A stretch of 64,000 nucleotides of DNA from Rhizobium sp. Pop5 (GCF_024721175.1 NZ_CP099398.1:1-64000), one strand, 5' to 3'; numbered from the stretch's first letter, positions 1 to 8,974 are shown. The notes: a model not told the origin generated them from the letters alone. Numbers and translations are program-made.

Positions 1-1215
1 ATGGCGAAAACCGCAGCAAAAACAGCGCCGGTCGTCGAAGGGTTGACCGCATTGATGGAGCGTCATGCTGACGCTCTCTCCAGCCAACTTCAAGCACATC
101 ATCTCAAGGTCTTCCCGCCGACGTCCGAAAAGGGCATTCGATCCTTTGCACCGTCAGAAGCCTCAAAATTGCTTGGCATCGGTGAGTCTTATCTTAGACA
201 AACTGCTTCGGAAATGCCTGAACTGCACGTTAGTATGAGCCCTGGCGGTCGACGCACGTTCACGATCGAAGATATTCATTCAATCCGTAAGCACCTGGAC
301 CTGATTGGCCGCGGGAACCGGCGCTACCTGCCCCATCGTCGCACGGGGGAGCAGCTTCAAGTCGTCTCGGTGATGAATTTCAAAGGCGGCTCGGGCAAGA
401 CGACGACAGCCGCGCATCTGGCACAGTACCTGGCAATGCGTGGCTACCGGATTCTCGCGATTGATCTTGATCCCCAAGCAAGCCTTTCCGCACTCTTCGG
501 CAGTCAGCCAGAAACTGACGTTGGTCCGAACGAAACACTCTATGGCGCCATCCGGTATGATGACGAGCAGGTCCCAATCGAGCAGGTTGTCCGAGGAACG
601 TACATCCCGGATCTTCATCTAATTCCTGGCAATCTTGAACTGATGGAGTTTGAGCACGATACCCCGCGCGCGCTTATGAACCGGAAGGAAGGTGACACGC
701 TTTTTTACGGTCGGATCAGTCAGGTCATCGAAGACATCGCGGACAACTACGATGTCGTCGTTATCGATTGCCCTCCCCAACTTGGCTATCTCACGCTTTC
801 AGCTCTGACCGCCGCAACCTCGATCCTCGTCACCGTCCATCCCCAGATGTTGGATGTAATGTCGATGAACCAGTTTCTGGCGATGACCTCGAATCTCCTT
901 CGGGAAATCGAGAACGCAGGCGCCCAGTTCAAGTTCAATTGGATGCGCTACCTCGTCACTCGTTTTGAACCGAGCGATGGCCCGCAGAACCAGATGGTGG
1001 GCTATCTGCGTTCGATCTTCGGCGAAAATGTCCTCAATTTTCCGATGCTCAAGACGACCGCCGTTTCGGACGCTGGCCTGACGAATCAAACCCTCTTTGA
1101 GGTTGAGCGCGGACAGTTCACGCGCTCGACCTATGATCGGGCCTTAGAGGCGATGAACGCCGTCAACGACGAGATCGAAACTCTAATCAAAAAAGCATGG
1201 GGTAGAACCACATGA
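1..1215 (+). CDS. repA: RepA, ParA-type partition ATPase of a repABC plasmid
   Basis: This 404-residue protein is the Walker-type ATPase that, with RepB, segregates repABC plasmids and represses its own operon. An N-terminal DNA-binding region (about residues 45-100) precedes a deviant Walker A motif, KGGSGKTTT, at residues 128-136. The D-x-D-P-Q and V-I-D-C-P-P motifs of ParA proteins follow. The window begins exactly at the ATG, so the repA promoter and operator are not visible. The stop overlaps the repB start (ATGA), which indicates translational coupling. Length and motif order are those of intact family members. Confidence 0.97.
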   Translation: MAKTAAKTAPVVEGLTALMERHADALSSQLQAHHLKVFPPTSEKGIRSFAPSEASKLLGIGESYLRQTASEMPELHVSMSPGGRRTFTIEDIHSIRKHLDLIGRGNRRYLPHRRTGEQLQVVSVMNFKGGSGKTTTAAHLAQYLAMRGYRILAIDLDPQASLSALFGSQPETDVGPNETLYGAIRYDDEQVPIEQVVRGTYIPDLHLIPGNLELMEFEHDTPRALMNRKEGDTLFYGRISQVIEDIADNYDVVVIDCPPQLGYLTLSALTAATSILVTVHPQMLDVMSMNQFLAMTSNLLREIENAGAQFKFNWMRYLVTRFEPSDGPQNQMVGYLRSIFGENVLNFPMLKTTAVSDAGLTNQTLFEVERGQFTRSTYDRALEAMNAVNDEIETLIKKAWGRTT

Positions 1216-2237
1216 GTCGGAAGCACCTCCTTGACGTCACCACGGACGCGCCCGACAGCTCATCAGCTGCTGAACACAGAGCGGCAAAGACTCGCTCCAT
1301 GCCGCTTCTCGGCGTGACCAGAAAAGAACGAGATCCAGCGACGAAGCTGACTGCAAACATCGGTAACGCGTTGCGCGAGCAAAATGATCGTCTTGGTCGT
1401 GCCGAGGAGATCGAGCGGCGTCTCGCCGAAGGTCAGGCCGTGGTTGAACTGAACGCGTCGTCAATCGAGCCGTCCTTCGTTCAGGATCGCATGCAAGGTG
1501 ATATCGAAGGACTTCTTGCATCCATCCGCGAGCAAGGACAGCAGGTCCCAATCCTTGTGAGACCTCATCCCGTTAAACCCGCGCACTACCAAGTTGCCTT
1601 TGGACACCGCCGGCTGCGCGCCGTTTCGGAGCTAGGACTGCCGGTCAAGGCGGTTGTTCGAGACTTGACGGACGAGCAGTTGGTTGTCGCACAGGGTCAG
1701 GAAAACAATGAGCGCGAAGACCTCACCTTCATCGAAAAGGCACGTTTCGCACACAAGCTAAACAAGCAGTTTCCACGAGAAATCGTCATCGCGGCTATGT
1801 CAATCGATAAAAGCAACTTGTCGAAGATGCTCCTGCTTGTTGACGCCCTCCCCTCTGAATTGATCGATGCCATCGGCGCCGCTCCAGGCGTTGGACGCCC
1901 AAGTTGGCAGCAATTGGCAGAGCTGGTTGAGAAAGCATCGCCTCCGGCAGGCGCTGCGAAATATGCTGCCTCGGAGGAGGTGCAGGCGCTGCCGTCGTCG
2001 GAACGGTTCAAGGCAGTGATCGACCATCTGAAACCGCGTCGGACTGCGCGCGGGTTGCCAGACGTCCTGTCGACCCCCGATGGCGACAGGCTTGCGCAGG
2101 TCACGCAGAGCAAGAGCAAGCTAGAAATTACCATTGACAGGAAAGCCACGCCGGATTTCGCGGCTTTCGTACTCGAGCATTTGCCGGCGCTTTACCAGGA
2201 GCATCGCGCAAAGCATCAACGGAAACAGGGAGTGTAA
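1212..2237 (+). CDS. repB: RepB, ParB-type centromere-binding protein
   Basis: This is the ParB-family partner of RepA that binds parS sites. The 341-residue protein has the ParB N-terminal nuclease-like fold (about residues 75-175, containing the GHRRLRA motif) followed by a helix-turn-helix region (about 180-215, around MSIDKSNLSKML). The ATG overlaps the repA stop by four bases. It is the second gene of the repABC operon, and two 16-bp palindromes at 3642 and 8054 are its likely targets. No defect is seen. Confidence 0.96.
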   Translation: MSRKHLLDVTTDAPDSSSAAEHRAAKTRSMPLLGVTRKERDPATKLTANIGNALREQNDRLGRAEEIERRLAEGQAVVELNASSIEPSFVQDRMQGDIEGLLASIREQGQQVPILVRPHPVKPAHYQVAFGHRRLRAVSELGLPVKAVVRDLTDEQLVVAQGQENNEREDLTFIEKARFAHKLNKQFPREIVIAAMSIDKSNLSKMLLLVDALPSELIDAIGAAPGVGRPSWQQLAELVEKASPPAGAAKYAASEEVQALPSSERFKAVIDHLKPRRTARGLPDVLSTPDGDRLAQVTQSKSKLEITIDRKATPDFAAFVLEHLPALYQEHRAKHQRKQGV

Positions 2238-2242
2238 CCCGC

Positions 2243-2284
2243 AAAAGAAAAGAGCTCCCTCAACGTCGCCGTCGTGGAAGCCCT
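2243..2284 (-). terminator. Intrinsic terminator of the antisense RNA
   Basis: On the minus strand AGGGCTTCC (2284-2276) pairs with GGGAGCTCT (2259-2251) through nine base pairs, two of them G-U, and is followed by TTTTCTTTT. On the plus strand the same segment can fold in the repC leader, which is how such RNAs control repC. Confidence 0.8.
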
Positions 2285-2298
2285 TCTGTCTCTGTAGC
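2243..2298 (-). ncRNA. Antisense counter-transcribed RNA in the repB-repC gap
   Basis: repABC plasmids carry a small antisense RNA between repB and repC that limits RepC synthesis and is a strong incompatibility determinant. On the minus strand there is a good promoter (TTGACG, 17 bp, GATTCT), a start expected near 2298, and an intrinsic terminator at 2243-2284. Together these predict an RNA of about 55 nt opposite the repC leader. The exact 5' end is inferred from promoter spacing. Confidence 0.85.
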
Positions 2299-2304
2299 AA
2301 GAAC

Positions 2305-2333
2305 AGAATCGCATTTCCTCGAATCCTCGTCAA
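2305..2333 (-). promoter_or_regulatory. Promoter of the antisense RNA
   Basis: On the minus strand the -35 box TTGACG lies at 2333-2328 and the -10 box GATTCT at 2310-2305, with 17-bp spacing. It points into the repB-repC intergenic RNA gene. The match to sigma-70-type spacing is direct. The role is inferred from repABC plasmid biology. Confidence 0.8.
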
Positions 2334-2392
2334 GAGTCTTTGGCGCCGTTTTGGTGAGCGAATTTCCTTTGCCTGCTGAAAGGTGAGAGACA

Positions 2393-3601
2393 ATGCAGTC
2401 GGGGAATGTAGCGACGCCGTTCGGGCGGCGGCCAATGACGCTTGCGCTCGTGCGGCGCCAGGCGGCAATGGAAATCAAGCATGGAAAAGCTGCCGATAAG
2501 TGGAAAGTGTTGAGAGACGCTTCCGCCGCGATGGAACTGCTCAAGATCCAGTCGAACAGTCTGGCTGTTCTTGACGCACTTTTGAGTTTTTATCCTGACA
2601 ATGAGTTGCGTCAGGATGCACAATTGATTGTCTTCCCCTCGAATGCCCAACTGGCGCTTCGGGCGCATGCAATGGCGGGCGCAACGTTGCGGCGGCATAT
2701 TGCCATTCTGGTGGAGTCGGGGTTGATCGTCCGTAAGGATAGCGCCAATGGCAAGCGCTTCGCCCGCAAGGGCGACGATGGCCAGATCGAGAATGCTTTT
2801 GGCTTCGACCTGTCGCCCCTCCTGGCGCGATCGGAAGAGTTGGCGATGTTGGCGCAAAGAGTGGCGGCCGAGAGAGCCTCGCTCAGGAAAGCCAAAGAGA
2901 GCCTTACAATTTGCCGGCGGGATGTTCGCAAACTTATTACTGCTGCAATGGTCGAGGGCGCCGACGGCGATTGGAAGACGACCGAGGACATCTACATTGC
3001 GCTCGCGAGCAGAATTCCGCGCGTTCCGACCCTTGAAGGGGTCACTAGCGTTCTCAATGAAATGGAGATGCTCCGTGAGGAAGTGCTTAATCGTTTGGAA
3101 AACCTCGAGAATGCTGAAAAAATTAGCACCAATGCTGCTCATATCGAGCAGCACATACAGAATTCAAAACCCGAATCCGTAAATGAATCTGAACCACGCT
3201 CCGAAAAGGAGCAGGGGGCAAAGGCGAGCTTGAGCCATCAGCCGAAGAATGAATCGCAAAGGGCGTTCCCCTTGGGATTGGTGCTCAAGGCGTGCCCGAT
3301 GATCAGCGACTATGCACCGCGCGGCGTGGGAAGCTGGCGAGATCTGATGTCTGCCGCTGTGGTGGTTCGATCTATGCTGGGGGTAAGCCCTTCCGCCTAC
3401 CAGGATGCCTGCGAGGCGCTAGGACCGGAGAATGCTGCGGTGGCAATTGCGTGCATCCTGGAAAGGGCTAACTTCATCAACTCTCCTGGAGGCTATCTGC
3501 GGGATCTAACGCGCCGAAGTGAGCGCGGTGAATTCTCGCTTGGCCCGATGATAATGGCGTTGTTGAAGGCCAACGGGCAAGGCGGTTTGAGGGCTGGGTA
3601 A
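2393..3601 (+). CDS. repC: RepC, replication initiator
   Basis: RepC is the initiator protein of repABC replicons, and the origin usually lies inside its gene. The 402-residue product has the N-terminal winged-helix DNA-binding half (about residues 1-170) and the C-terminal RepC domain (about 290-390). They are joined by a polar, low-complexity linker around residues 245-290. The ATG at 2393 has the ribosome-binding sequence AAGGTGAG just upstream and follows a 155-bp leader carrying the antisense RNA gene. The ORF is intact. Confidence 0.96.
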   Translation: MQSGNVATPFGRRPMTLALVRRQAAMEIKHGKAADKWKVLRDASAAMELLKIQSNSLAVLDALLSFYPDNELRQDAQLIVFPSNAQLALRAHAMAGATLRRHIAILVESGLIVRKDSANGKRFARKGDDGQIENAFGFDLSPLLARSEELAMLAQRVAAERASLRKAKESLTICRRDVRKLITAAMVEGADGDWKTTEDIYIALASRIPRVPTLEGVTSVLNEMEMLREEVLNRLENLENAEKISTNAAHIEQHIQNSKPESVNESEPRSEKEQGAKASLSHQPKNESQRAFPLGLVLKACPMISDYAPRGVGSWRDLMSAAVVVRSMLGVSPSAYQDACEALGPENAAVAIACILERANFINSPGGYLRDLTRRSERGEFSLGPMIMALLKANGQGGLRAG

Positions 3602-3641
3602 GTGCGGCTGATCGTTATTCCTGCCGTTGAGGATTTCGGTT

Positions 3642-3657
3642 GTGGTCAGCTGACCAC
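3642..3657. promoter_or_regulatory. 16-bp palindrome, probable parS centromere site (copy 1)
   Basis: GTGGTCAGCTGACCAC is a perfect 16-bp palindrome 40 bp after the repC stop. parS sites of repABC plasmids are 16-bp palindromes with GC at the centre, often close to the operon, and RepB is encoded next door. An identical copy lies at 8054. Assignment as parS is inference from size, symmetry and position. Confidence 0.7.
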
Positions 3658-3686
3658 CAAGCTAACCTCTTGGAAAACACCAACTT

Positions 3687-4762
3687 TCAAAGGCGGCTTG
3701 TCGCAGGCATTGTGCCGGTTACCGTCTGGCTCCCGAGCCAAATGACGCCTCTTAGGGGAACAGTAGACCGTGATCTCAATACGAACGCGCCCAAGGTCGC
3801 GCACGAACAAGACCAGGAGCGAAGTCTTCGCACGAAATGGCAGCCGCCTTTCATCAATTCATTGGCACCGGCGCGGCAAATCGCAAGGCGGCCGGCTGTG
3901 CCGGCTAATCGCGAGTGGGCGATGGCGCTATCTCGCAAGGCCCAGCCATCGGCACAGTATTTGAGTCCGTTGAAGAAGGTGATGGGTCCAGGCGGCTTGG
4001 AGGAGGCATAGCCGTTCCAGCCGCCGAGTTTGGCGATGATCCAAGCGGCCCAGGCGAGCGAAGCTTTGGGATGGGGATTGGATTGCAGCTTGGTCTTGCC
4101 CTTGAAGCGGCTTTCGAGGGCGGCGAGCGTGTTGATCTCGTGGGGACTGACTGCCAGGCTTGCCGGGTGAGGATCGCCGCCACTGCGGTCCTGCACGAGT
4201 TGGAGGACGATTGCCGCGGCCTTGGCGGCGATGGCGACGAGCTTTTCCAGCCGCGGCGCTAACTGCAATTGGCTGTCTTCGATCTTGAAGCCCTGCGTCT
4301 TCATCACCCGGAAGAACTGCTCGATCATCCAGCGCTGCTTGTACCAAGCGACGATCTGCCAGGCGTCAGTCGCACTGGAGAGCGCATGGGTGGTCAAGAG
4401 CAGCCAATGCAAGGGCTCGACACCGTCGGGTGCGTCCGGTTCGACGACCTCGACCCAACTGAGCCTAACCCCGTCGGGCAGCCCTTCTTCGCGCAGGTTT
4501 TGCGGTCGCCTGATCGTCGCCTGGCCGAAGCGCAGGCACAACGTTGCCTGCCGCGCCGGACGGTCGGCGCGCTCGCGCAGCTCGATCGTTTGGGTGTCGC
4601 AGAACCGAACTGTCTCTACGACATCACGCAGTTTAGAGCCGCCGATGAGTGCATGGTCATGCATGACGCGCGACAAAAGATCGAAGCGTTGGTCGGGCAG
4701 GCGCGCCCACATCATAAAGAAGTCGCCCTATTGCGCGACCTCGCCAATGAGCGATGGCGTTT
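3687..4762 (-). pseudogene. IS4-family transposase, truncated and disrupted
   Basis: The minus-strand reading frame matches the C-terminal half of IS4-family DDE transposases, including the Y-x2-R-x3-E-x6-K signature (around YKQRWMIEQFFRVMK). The N-terminal half carrying the first acidic residues is missing. Upstream of the ATG at 4715 the same frame continues as PSLIGEVAQ, then an in-frame TAG, then GDFF, so the gene is already interrupted. Homology ends abruptly at the 7-bp tandem repeat at 4764. The C-terminus after WALRD also diverges, which suggests a second frameshift. It cannot encode an active enzyme. Confidence 0.8.
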
Positions 4763-4763
4763 C

Positions 4764-4833
4764 GGCGACCGGCGACCGGCGACCGGCGACCGGCGACCGG
4801 CGACCGGCGACCGGCGACCGGCGACCGGCGACC
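4764..4833. repeat. 7-bp tandem repeat, ten perfect copies of GGCGACC
   Basis: Ten exact head-to-tail GGCGACC units run from 4764 to 4833, followed by a partial unit. Because the unit is not a multiple of three, all frames stay open and encode a repeated GDRRPAT-type heptapeptide. The array sits exactly at the junction between the IS4 and IS3 remnants. Confidence 0.97.
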
Positions 4834-4864
4834 GGCGGCTTCGGCGGGGGGGAGCGCCGTTGGG

Positions 4865-5287
4865 GTCGACCGCATCTACGGGCTCTATCGCGAAGAAGGA
4901 CTTTCCGTTCGCAAGCAGAAAAGCCGGGGCGGCACTGTCGGCACGCGTGGCCCGATCCTGGTCGAAGCGAAGGCCAATGCCCGAAGCTCGCTGAATCTCG
5001 TTCACGACCAGTTCGCTTGCGGAAGGCGGTTTCGCGTGCTCAACTTCGTCGAAGACGTGACCCGCGAATGCCTGGCGGCGATCCCGTGCACCTCGATCTT
5101 GCGTCGTCGCGTCGCTCGCGAACTGTCGGTCCTCATCGAACGGCGCGGCAAACCGGGGATGATCGTCTCCGACAACGGCACGGAATTCACCTCGAATGCC
5201 ATCCTTGCCAGGTCGAAGGATCATAGTGTCGAGTCGCACGGCATCACGCCGGGAAGCCGATGCAAAACGCTAATGTCGAGAGCTTCA
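4865..5287 (+). pseudogene. IS3-family OrfB transposase, 5' remnant
   Basis: The plus frame encodes VDRIYGLYREEGL and then the rve-type integrase core, including MIVSDNGTEFTSNAI (the second acidic residue region) of IS3-family OrfB. The N-terminus is lost at the 7-bp repeat. The frame drifts near 5250, where the expected APGKPMQN sequence is read out of frame. The coding sequence stops at GAGAGCTTCA and resumes at 6642, so the gene was split by the IS110-type element. Confidence 0.82.
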
Positions 5288-6641
5288 TGTATAGACGGCC
5301 CCGCGGGCGCAAGAGGCTTTCTGCAAGTTTAGGTCATCATTCGGGTGCGTTCATGTATTCGGCCTTTGTCTGCGACCGAGACCATGGTCGCTGGCCCTGA
5401 TGGAGTACGCGGATCGAGGCCTCATCAACGGGTCGCGCTTGAATGCGGCGCCTAAAGCTCTCCGGGTTTGCTCGATCCCCAGCTCCGCTGGATGACCATC
5501 TGTTGCTTCTGCACCTTACGCCGGTTCGCTGAGGTTTCCTGTCTATGCTGTCTTGACGCGTGCCTCCCTGAACATCTCTCCACTTGTCATCATCGCCCAG
5601 ATGATCCGAGCAAGTTTGTTAGCCACGGCGACGGCCACGATCATAGGACGTCGTCGTTGTAGTAAAGCTTCGATCCAAGCTCCCCCGACCTTCGCTCGAG
5701 CTTTCGGATACCGAACTATATTCCTGGCGCCGATTACGAGCAGATGACGCAGGTAGGCATCTCCTTGTTTCGTAATCCCTCCCAATCGAGTGGTGCCGCC
5801 ACTGGAGTTTTGACGCGGCGTCAGGCCCAGCCAAGCTGCAAACTCTCGACCGGAGCGGAACATCCTAGCGTCCGGAATGGTGGCGGCGATGGCCGTAGAC
5901 GTGATTGGGCCGACCCCTGGGATCGACGAAAGCAGATTTGAGACCGGATCTGAACGACCGATTTCCGCTAGCTTCGTCTCAATCCCGTCGATCTGCTTGT
6001 TCAACTCGCCAACAGATCCGATCAAGCTGGTCAACGCATACCGAGCATGTTCTGGCAACGAGGCCGCAACTTCCTCTATCATCGGCATTATGGTCTCGAT
6101 GCGTTGTCGACCTTGGCCGAAGATGATTCCGAATTCGGCGAGATGAGCGCGGATCGCACATACCGTCATGGTCCGTTGCCGTACCAGCAGACCTCTAGCT
6201 CGATGTAGCATCAGGAAGCTCTGGTTAGCCTCAGACTTTACCGGAACGAAGCGCATATCGGGTCGCCGAACAGCCTCACAGATGGCTGCAGCGTCCGCGG
6301 CGTCATTCTTCGCGCCGCGCCGTACAAACGGCTTCACATACGAAGGCGGTATCAACCTAACCTCGTGACCGAGCTTCATCAGCTCCCGAGCCCAGTAGTG
6401 CGCCGTGGCACAAGCTTCGACACCAACAACGCATGGCCTTGCACGCTGAAAGAACTTGATCATCTCGCTTCGCCGGAGCGCCGCGGTTTTGATCACTGAA
6501 CCGTCGGCATCCACCGCATGGACGTGAAAGTTATGTTTGGCCAGATCAAGGCCTATCGTGCTGGCGATCATATCAGTGGCTCCTGTTTGAGTTGGCGCAT
6601 CATCATACGACCAACCGGTTCGGAGCGGGGCCGTCTTCCCC
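5288..6641. mobile_element. IS110-family (IS1111-like) insertion sequence
   Basis: This element of about 1.35 kb interrupts the IS3 OrfB gene: the sequence before 5288 and after 6642 joins into a continuous OrfB reading. It has an 11-bp perfect inverted repeat near its ends, GACGGCCCCGC at 5294-5304 and GCGGGGCCGTC at 6625-6635. These sit a few bases inside the junctions. Subterminal inverted repeats are typical of the IS1111 subgroup of IS110. End coordinates may be off by a few bases because a short TCA is shared by both junctions. Confidence 0.78.
5543..6571 (-). CDS. IS110-family (IS1111-like) transposase
   Basis: This 342-residue DEDD transposase begins MIASTIGLDLAKHNFHVHAVD, the N-terminal RuvC-like motif of IS110 transposases. 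It ends with the transposase_20 domain (LLSSIPGVGPITSTAIAATI and GGITKQGDAYLR). I chose the ATG at 6571 because it sits directly before the conserved TIGLDLAK motif; a longer open frame upstream has no family similarity. The gene appears intact and is the only complete ORF of the element. Confidence 0.93.
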   Translation of the reverse strand: MIASTIGLDLAKHNFHVHAVDADGSVIKTAALRRSEMIKFFQRARPCVVGVEACATAHYWARELMKLGHEVRLIPPSYVKPFVRRGAKNDAADAAAICEAVRRPDMRFVPVKSEANQSFLMLHRARGLLVRQRTMTVCAIRAHLAEFGIIFGQGRQRIETIMPMIEEVAASLPEHARYALTSLIGSVGELNKQIDGIETKLAEIGRSDPVSNLLSSIPGVGPITSTAIAATIPDARMFRSGREFAAWLGLTPRQNSSGGTTRLGGITKQGDAYLRHLLVIGARNIVRYPKARAKVGGAWIEALLQRRRPMIVAVAVANKLARIIWAMMTSGEMFREARVKTA

Positions 6642-6835
6642 ATCAACGGCCGGATGCGGGACGAGATGGTCAACCAAAGCCTGTTCCTCGGCTGCGATTA
6701 TGCCCGAAGCGCCATTGCTGGGCCGACGATTACAACCACTTCCGGCCGCACTCATCGCTCGGACCAGACCCGGGCACGTGATGCAGATACCATTGCCGCA
6801 ACCGGCTCCAACGCTGCGCGAGATGAAAGCTTCGC
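6642..6835 (+). pseudogene. IS3-family OrfB transposase, 3' remnant
   Basis: This is the continuation of the OrfB fragment at 4865-5287: NGRMRDEMVNQSLFLG, then the ADDYNHFRPHSSLG motif in another frame near 6732. It is separated from its 5' half by the IS110-type element and carries at least one further frameshift. The end of similarity is approximate; the IS481 insertion begins 40 bp later. Confidence 0.78.
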
Positions 6836-6876
6836 GTTTCCGCCACTTGGCGTACTCGGAGCGCGCAGGCTCTAGT

Positions 6877-7923
6877 TGTGAGCTTTCGGGAGGTTGTCCA
6901 TTCAAAGCGGATTTAGGAGACTGGAGCTATCACACCTCGAGTCGGAAGGATCGCCGCGAATGAACATTCATAAGAATGCCCGACTGACGCCGTTGCGCCG
7001 GGAACAAATGGCGCTTGCTGTTATCGAAGGGCATCTGACCCAGGCTCAGGCAGCACAGGCCTATGGCGTCGCGGCCAAGATCGTCGCCCGTTGGGTCGAG
7101 CGTTTCAAGGCCGGTGGTCGAGAGGCGATGCTCGATCGTTCCTCCCGACCTCATGCCATGCCCCGGCAGACCAGTCAGGCGCTGGCGGAGCGCATCATCA
7201 CGCTTCGCCGCCAGCGCCTGACTGGCAAGCACATCGCGATCGAAACCGGTGTATCTGCAGCGACGGTGAGCCGGGTTCTCAAGCGCGCAGGCCTCTCCCG
7301 CCTCAAGGATATCGAGCCGGCCGAGCCTGTGCGTCGTCATGAACGCCAGGCTCCCGGCGAGATGATTCATATCGACATCAAGAAGCTCGGCCGGTTTCAT
7401 GAGGTCGGCCACCGCATCACCGGCGATCGCACTCGCCAGAGTTCGCGCAGAGGCAAGAGTTGGGGCGCCGGTTGGGAATGCGTTCATGTGGCCATCGACG
7501 ATGCCTCTCGCATCGCTTTCTCACAGATATCGCCGGACGAGACGAAAGAAAGCGCCGTGGCCTTCTTGAAGGCGGCATTGGCCTATTATGCCAGCCTCGG
7601 GATCGCGGTCGAGCGCGTCATGACCGACAATGGTCCCTGCTACACATCAAAGCCATTCGGCCAAGCTTGTCGCGACAACGGCCTCAAGCACGTTCGCACC
7701 AGACCATATACGCCTAAAACCAACGGAAAGGCCGAACGCTTCATCCAGACCGCCCTCAGAGAGTGGGCCTACGCCGTCGCCTATCCCAACTCGGACATGC
7801 CCGCCGCCGAACTGCCACGATGGCTTCATCGCTACAATTGGCACAGGCCTCACGGAAGTCTAAACTCAAAACCACCAATCACTAGGCTCGCTCTTACCCA
7901 GGACAACCTGTTGAGGCTCCACA
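6877..7923. mobile_element. IS481-family insertion sequence with 6-bp target duplication
   Basis: The element has imperfect 23-bp terminal inverted repeats at 6877-6899 and 7901-7923, 15 of 23 identical, including a shared AGGTTGTCC block. It is flanked by the direct repeat TCTAGT at 6871-6876 and 7924-7929. IS481 elements are known to target NCTAGN and duplicate six bases, which fits exactly. The single ORF is intact, so this may be a recent, potentially active copy. Confidence 0.93.
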
Positions 7924-7928
7924 TCTAG
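6960..7928 (+). CDS. IS481-family transposase
   Basis: This 322-residue transposase has N-terminal helix-turn-helix domains (about residues 1-110) and an rve integrase core (VAIDDASR, MTDNGPCYTSK and KTNGKAERFIQT, carrying the DDE residues). The ATG at 6960 fits the family start MNIHKNARLT. The TAG stop lies outside the terminal inverted repeat, inside the duplicated target CTAG, so translation ends in host DNA. Confidence 0.94.
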   Translation: MNIHKNARLTPLRREQMALAVIEGHLTQAQAAQAYGVAAKIVARWVERFKAGGREAMLDRSSRPHAMPRQTSQALAERIITLRRQRLTGKHIAIETGVSAATVSRVLKRAGLSRLKDIEPAEPVRRHERQAPGEMIHIDIKKLGRFHEVGHRITGDRTRQSSRRGKSWGAGWECVHVAIDDASRIAFSQISPDETKESAVAFLKAALAYYASLGIAVERVMTDNGPCYTSKPFGQACRDNGLKHVRTRPYTPKTNGKAERFIQTALREWAYAVAYPNSDMPAAELPRWLHRYNWHRPHGSLNSKPPITRLALTQDNLLRLHI

Positions 7929-7929
7929 T

Positions 7930-8974
7930 CGCTGCCGGAGAGGATTGAGTGCTAGGTCAGCGGGTCCACTGATCGAGGTTTTTCGCCAGACTCTGCTGTC
8001 GTGGGCCAGCAAGTCTTTTGGGGTGGGACGCACTGCCAACAGCTGCTTTTCCGGTGGTCAGCTGACCACAGCTACAACACTCTGAAAAGAAACGACATTT
8101 TCGGGCGCTACTATGGACGGCGCATGACCCGCTCCTCGCGCCACCTCTCACAAGATCGGTTGTGTAGAGATAGGTACCGTCCTGTCGCCGCCATGGGTCG
8201 CGGGGTCTTGGCGGTCATTTTTGATCGTACATGACGTTCTAAGGGCATTGGTCATGGTTGCCCGGGTAGAATGGCCGACAGCCCTTCTATGCGGCTGGTG
8301 TAGTAAGGTCAGTTGATGCACGGAGCCGATTGAGCGGCTTCGTGTTCGAACGAACAATCGCGGTGTTTGTCACGACTGAAAGGAGACATTGCTTTGTAAT
8401 CTTAACGGCGGTCTCCGCAGGATGCTTCAGGACGAAGACCTCCCAGGCTTCGAGGACAGTCGAAATTTGCTGGTCGTAAAACGAATGTTTGCAGATCTTC
8501 GGCCGTAATCATTCTTGTAGGAAATATAGCTGGCGGCGCGGACAAATGGCTCAATCAAATTGTCGAGCATCCTTGAAAGAACGCCGAAACGCGGACGGAT
8601 TGTAAAAGAAACAAATACTGTCTGACTGAGTTCCGGCTCGCGCCCGAATTCGTCGTGCAGCCGAGACGGCTTTTTGGTAGCGAGGGGAGCGGCTGTCCTC
8701 TGCTTTTACCCGCGCCGCCGAGGGTCATGGCCCGCGCGCCTCTGCGGATCATAATCACCGCGGCTGAAGCCTTCAGCACGTTCCGGGGGAGGGGGCGAGC
8801 AGGCGGAGGAAGCCGGCTCCGCGGCGAGGATGTAGGCGCTGAGCTGAAACCGCGGAGCGATAGCGACTAGCGGTCCTGGCGCTACAGATCCCCAAAGGCC
8901 GGACCTGACGGCTATGCAGTCGAATAGCGACAAGAAAAGACTCTCTGCCATCGGGCGTCGGATGAACCATGCCC
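7930..8974. other. Long intergenic region with probable parS, no convincing gene
   Basis: About 1 kb lies between the IS481 element and the resolvase gene. It contains the second palindrome at 8054-8069. I see only short ORFs without family similarity, mostly GC-driven shadows. It may be the original region downstream of repC, displaced by the IS nest, and is best read as non-coding centromere DNA plus unidentified remnants. Confidence 0.5.
8054..8069. promoter_or_regulatory. 16-bp palindrome, probable parS centromere site (copy 2)
   Basis: This is an exact second copy of GTGGTCAGCTGACCAC, with the flanking GGTGGTCA...TGACCACA context. It lies beyond the IS cluster, 4.4 kb from the copy behind repC. 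The two copies support a repeated RepB-binding centromere that has been split by insertions. Confidence 0.68.

Noticed and set aside
3640..4011. 123-codon plus-strand ORF after repC
   Set aside because: It reads opposite the IS4 transposase remnant and across the parS-like palindrome, with no similarity.
4764..4833. Possible CRISPR array
   Set aside because: The repeats are contiguous 7-bp units without spacers, and no cas genes are present; no CRISPR was seen in the window.
4754..5332. Long plus-strand ORF through the 7-bp repeat
   Set aside because: The repeat keeps every frame open; only the part from about 4865 has protein similarity, and it is a broken IS3 OrfB.
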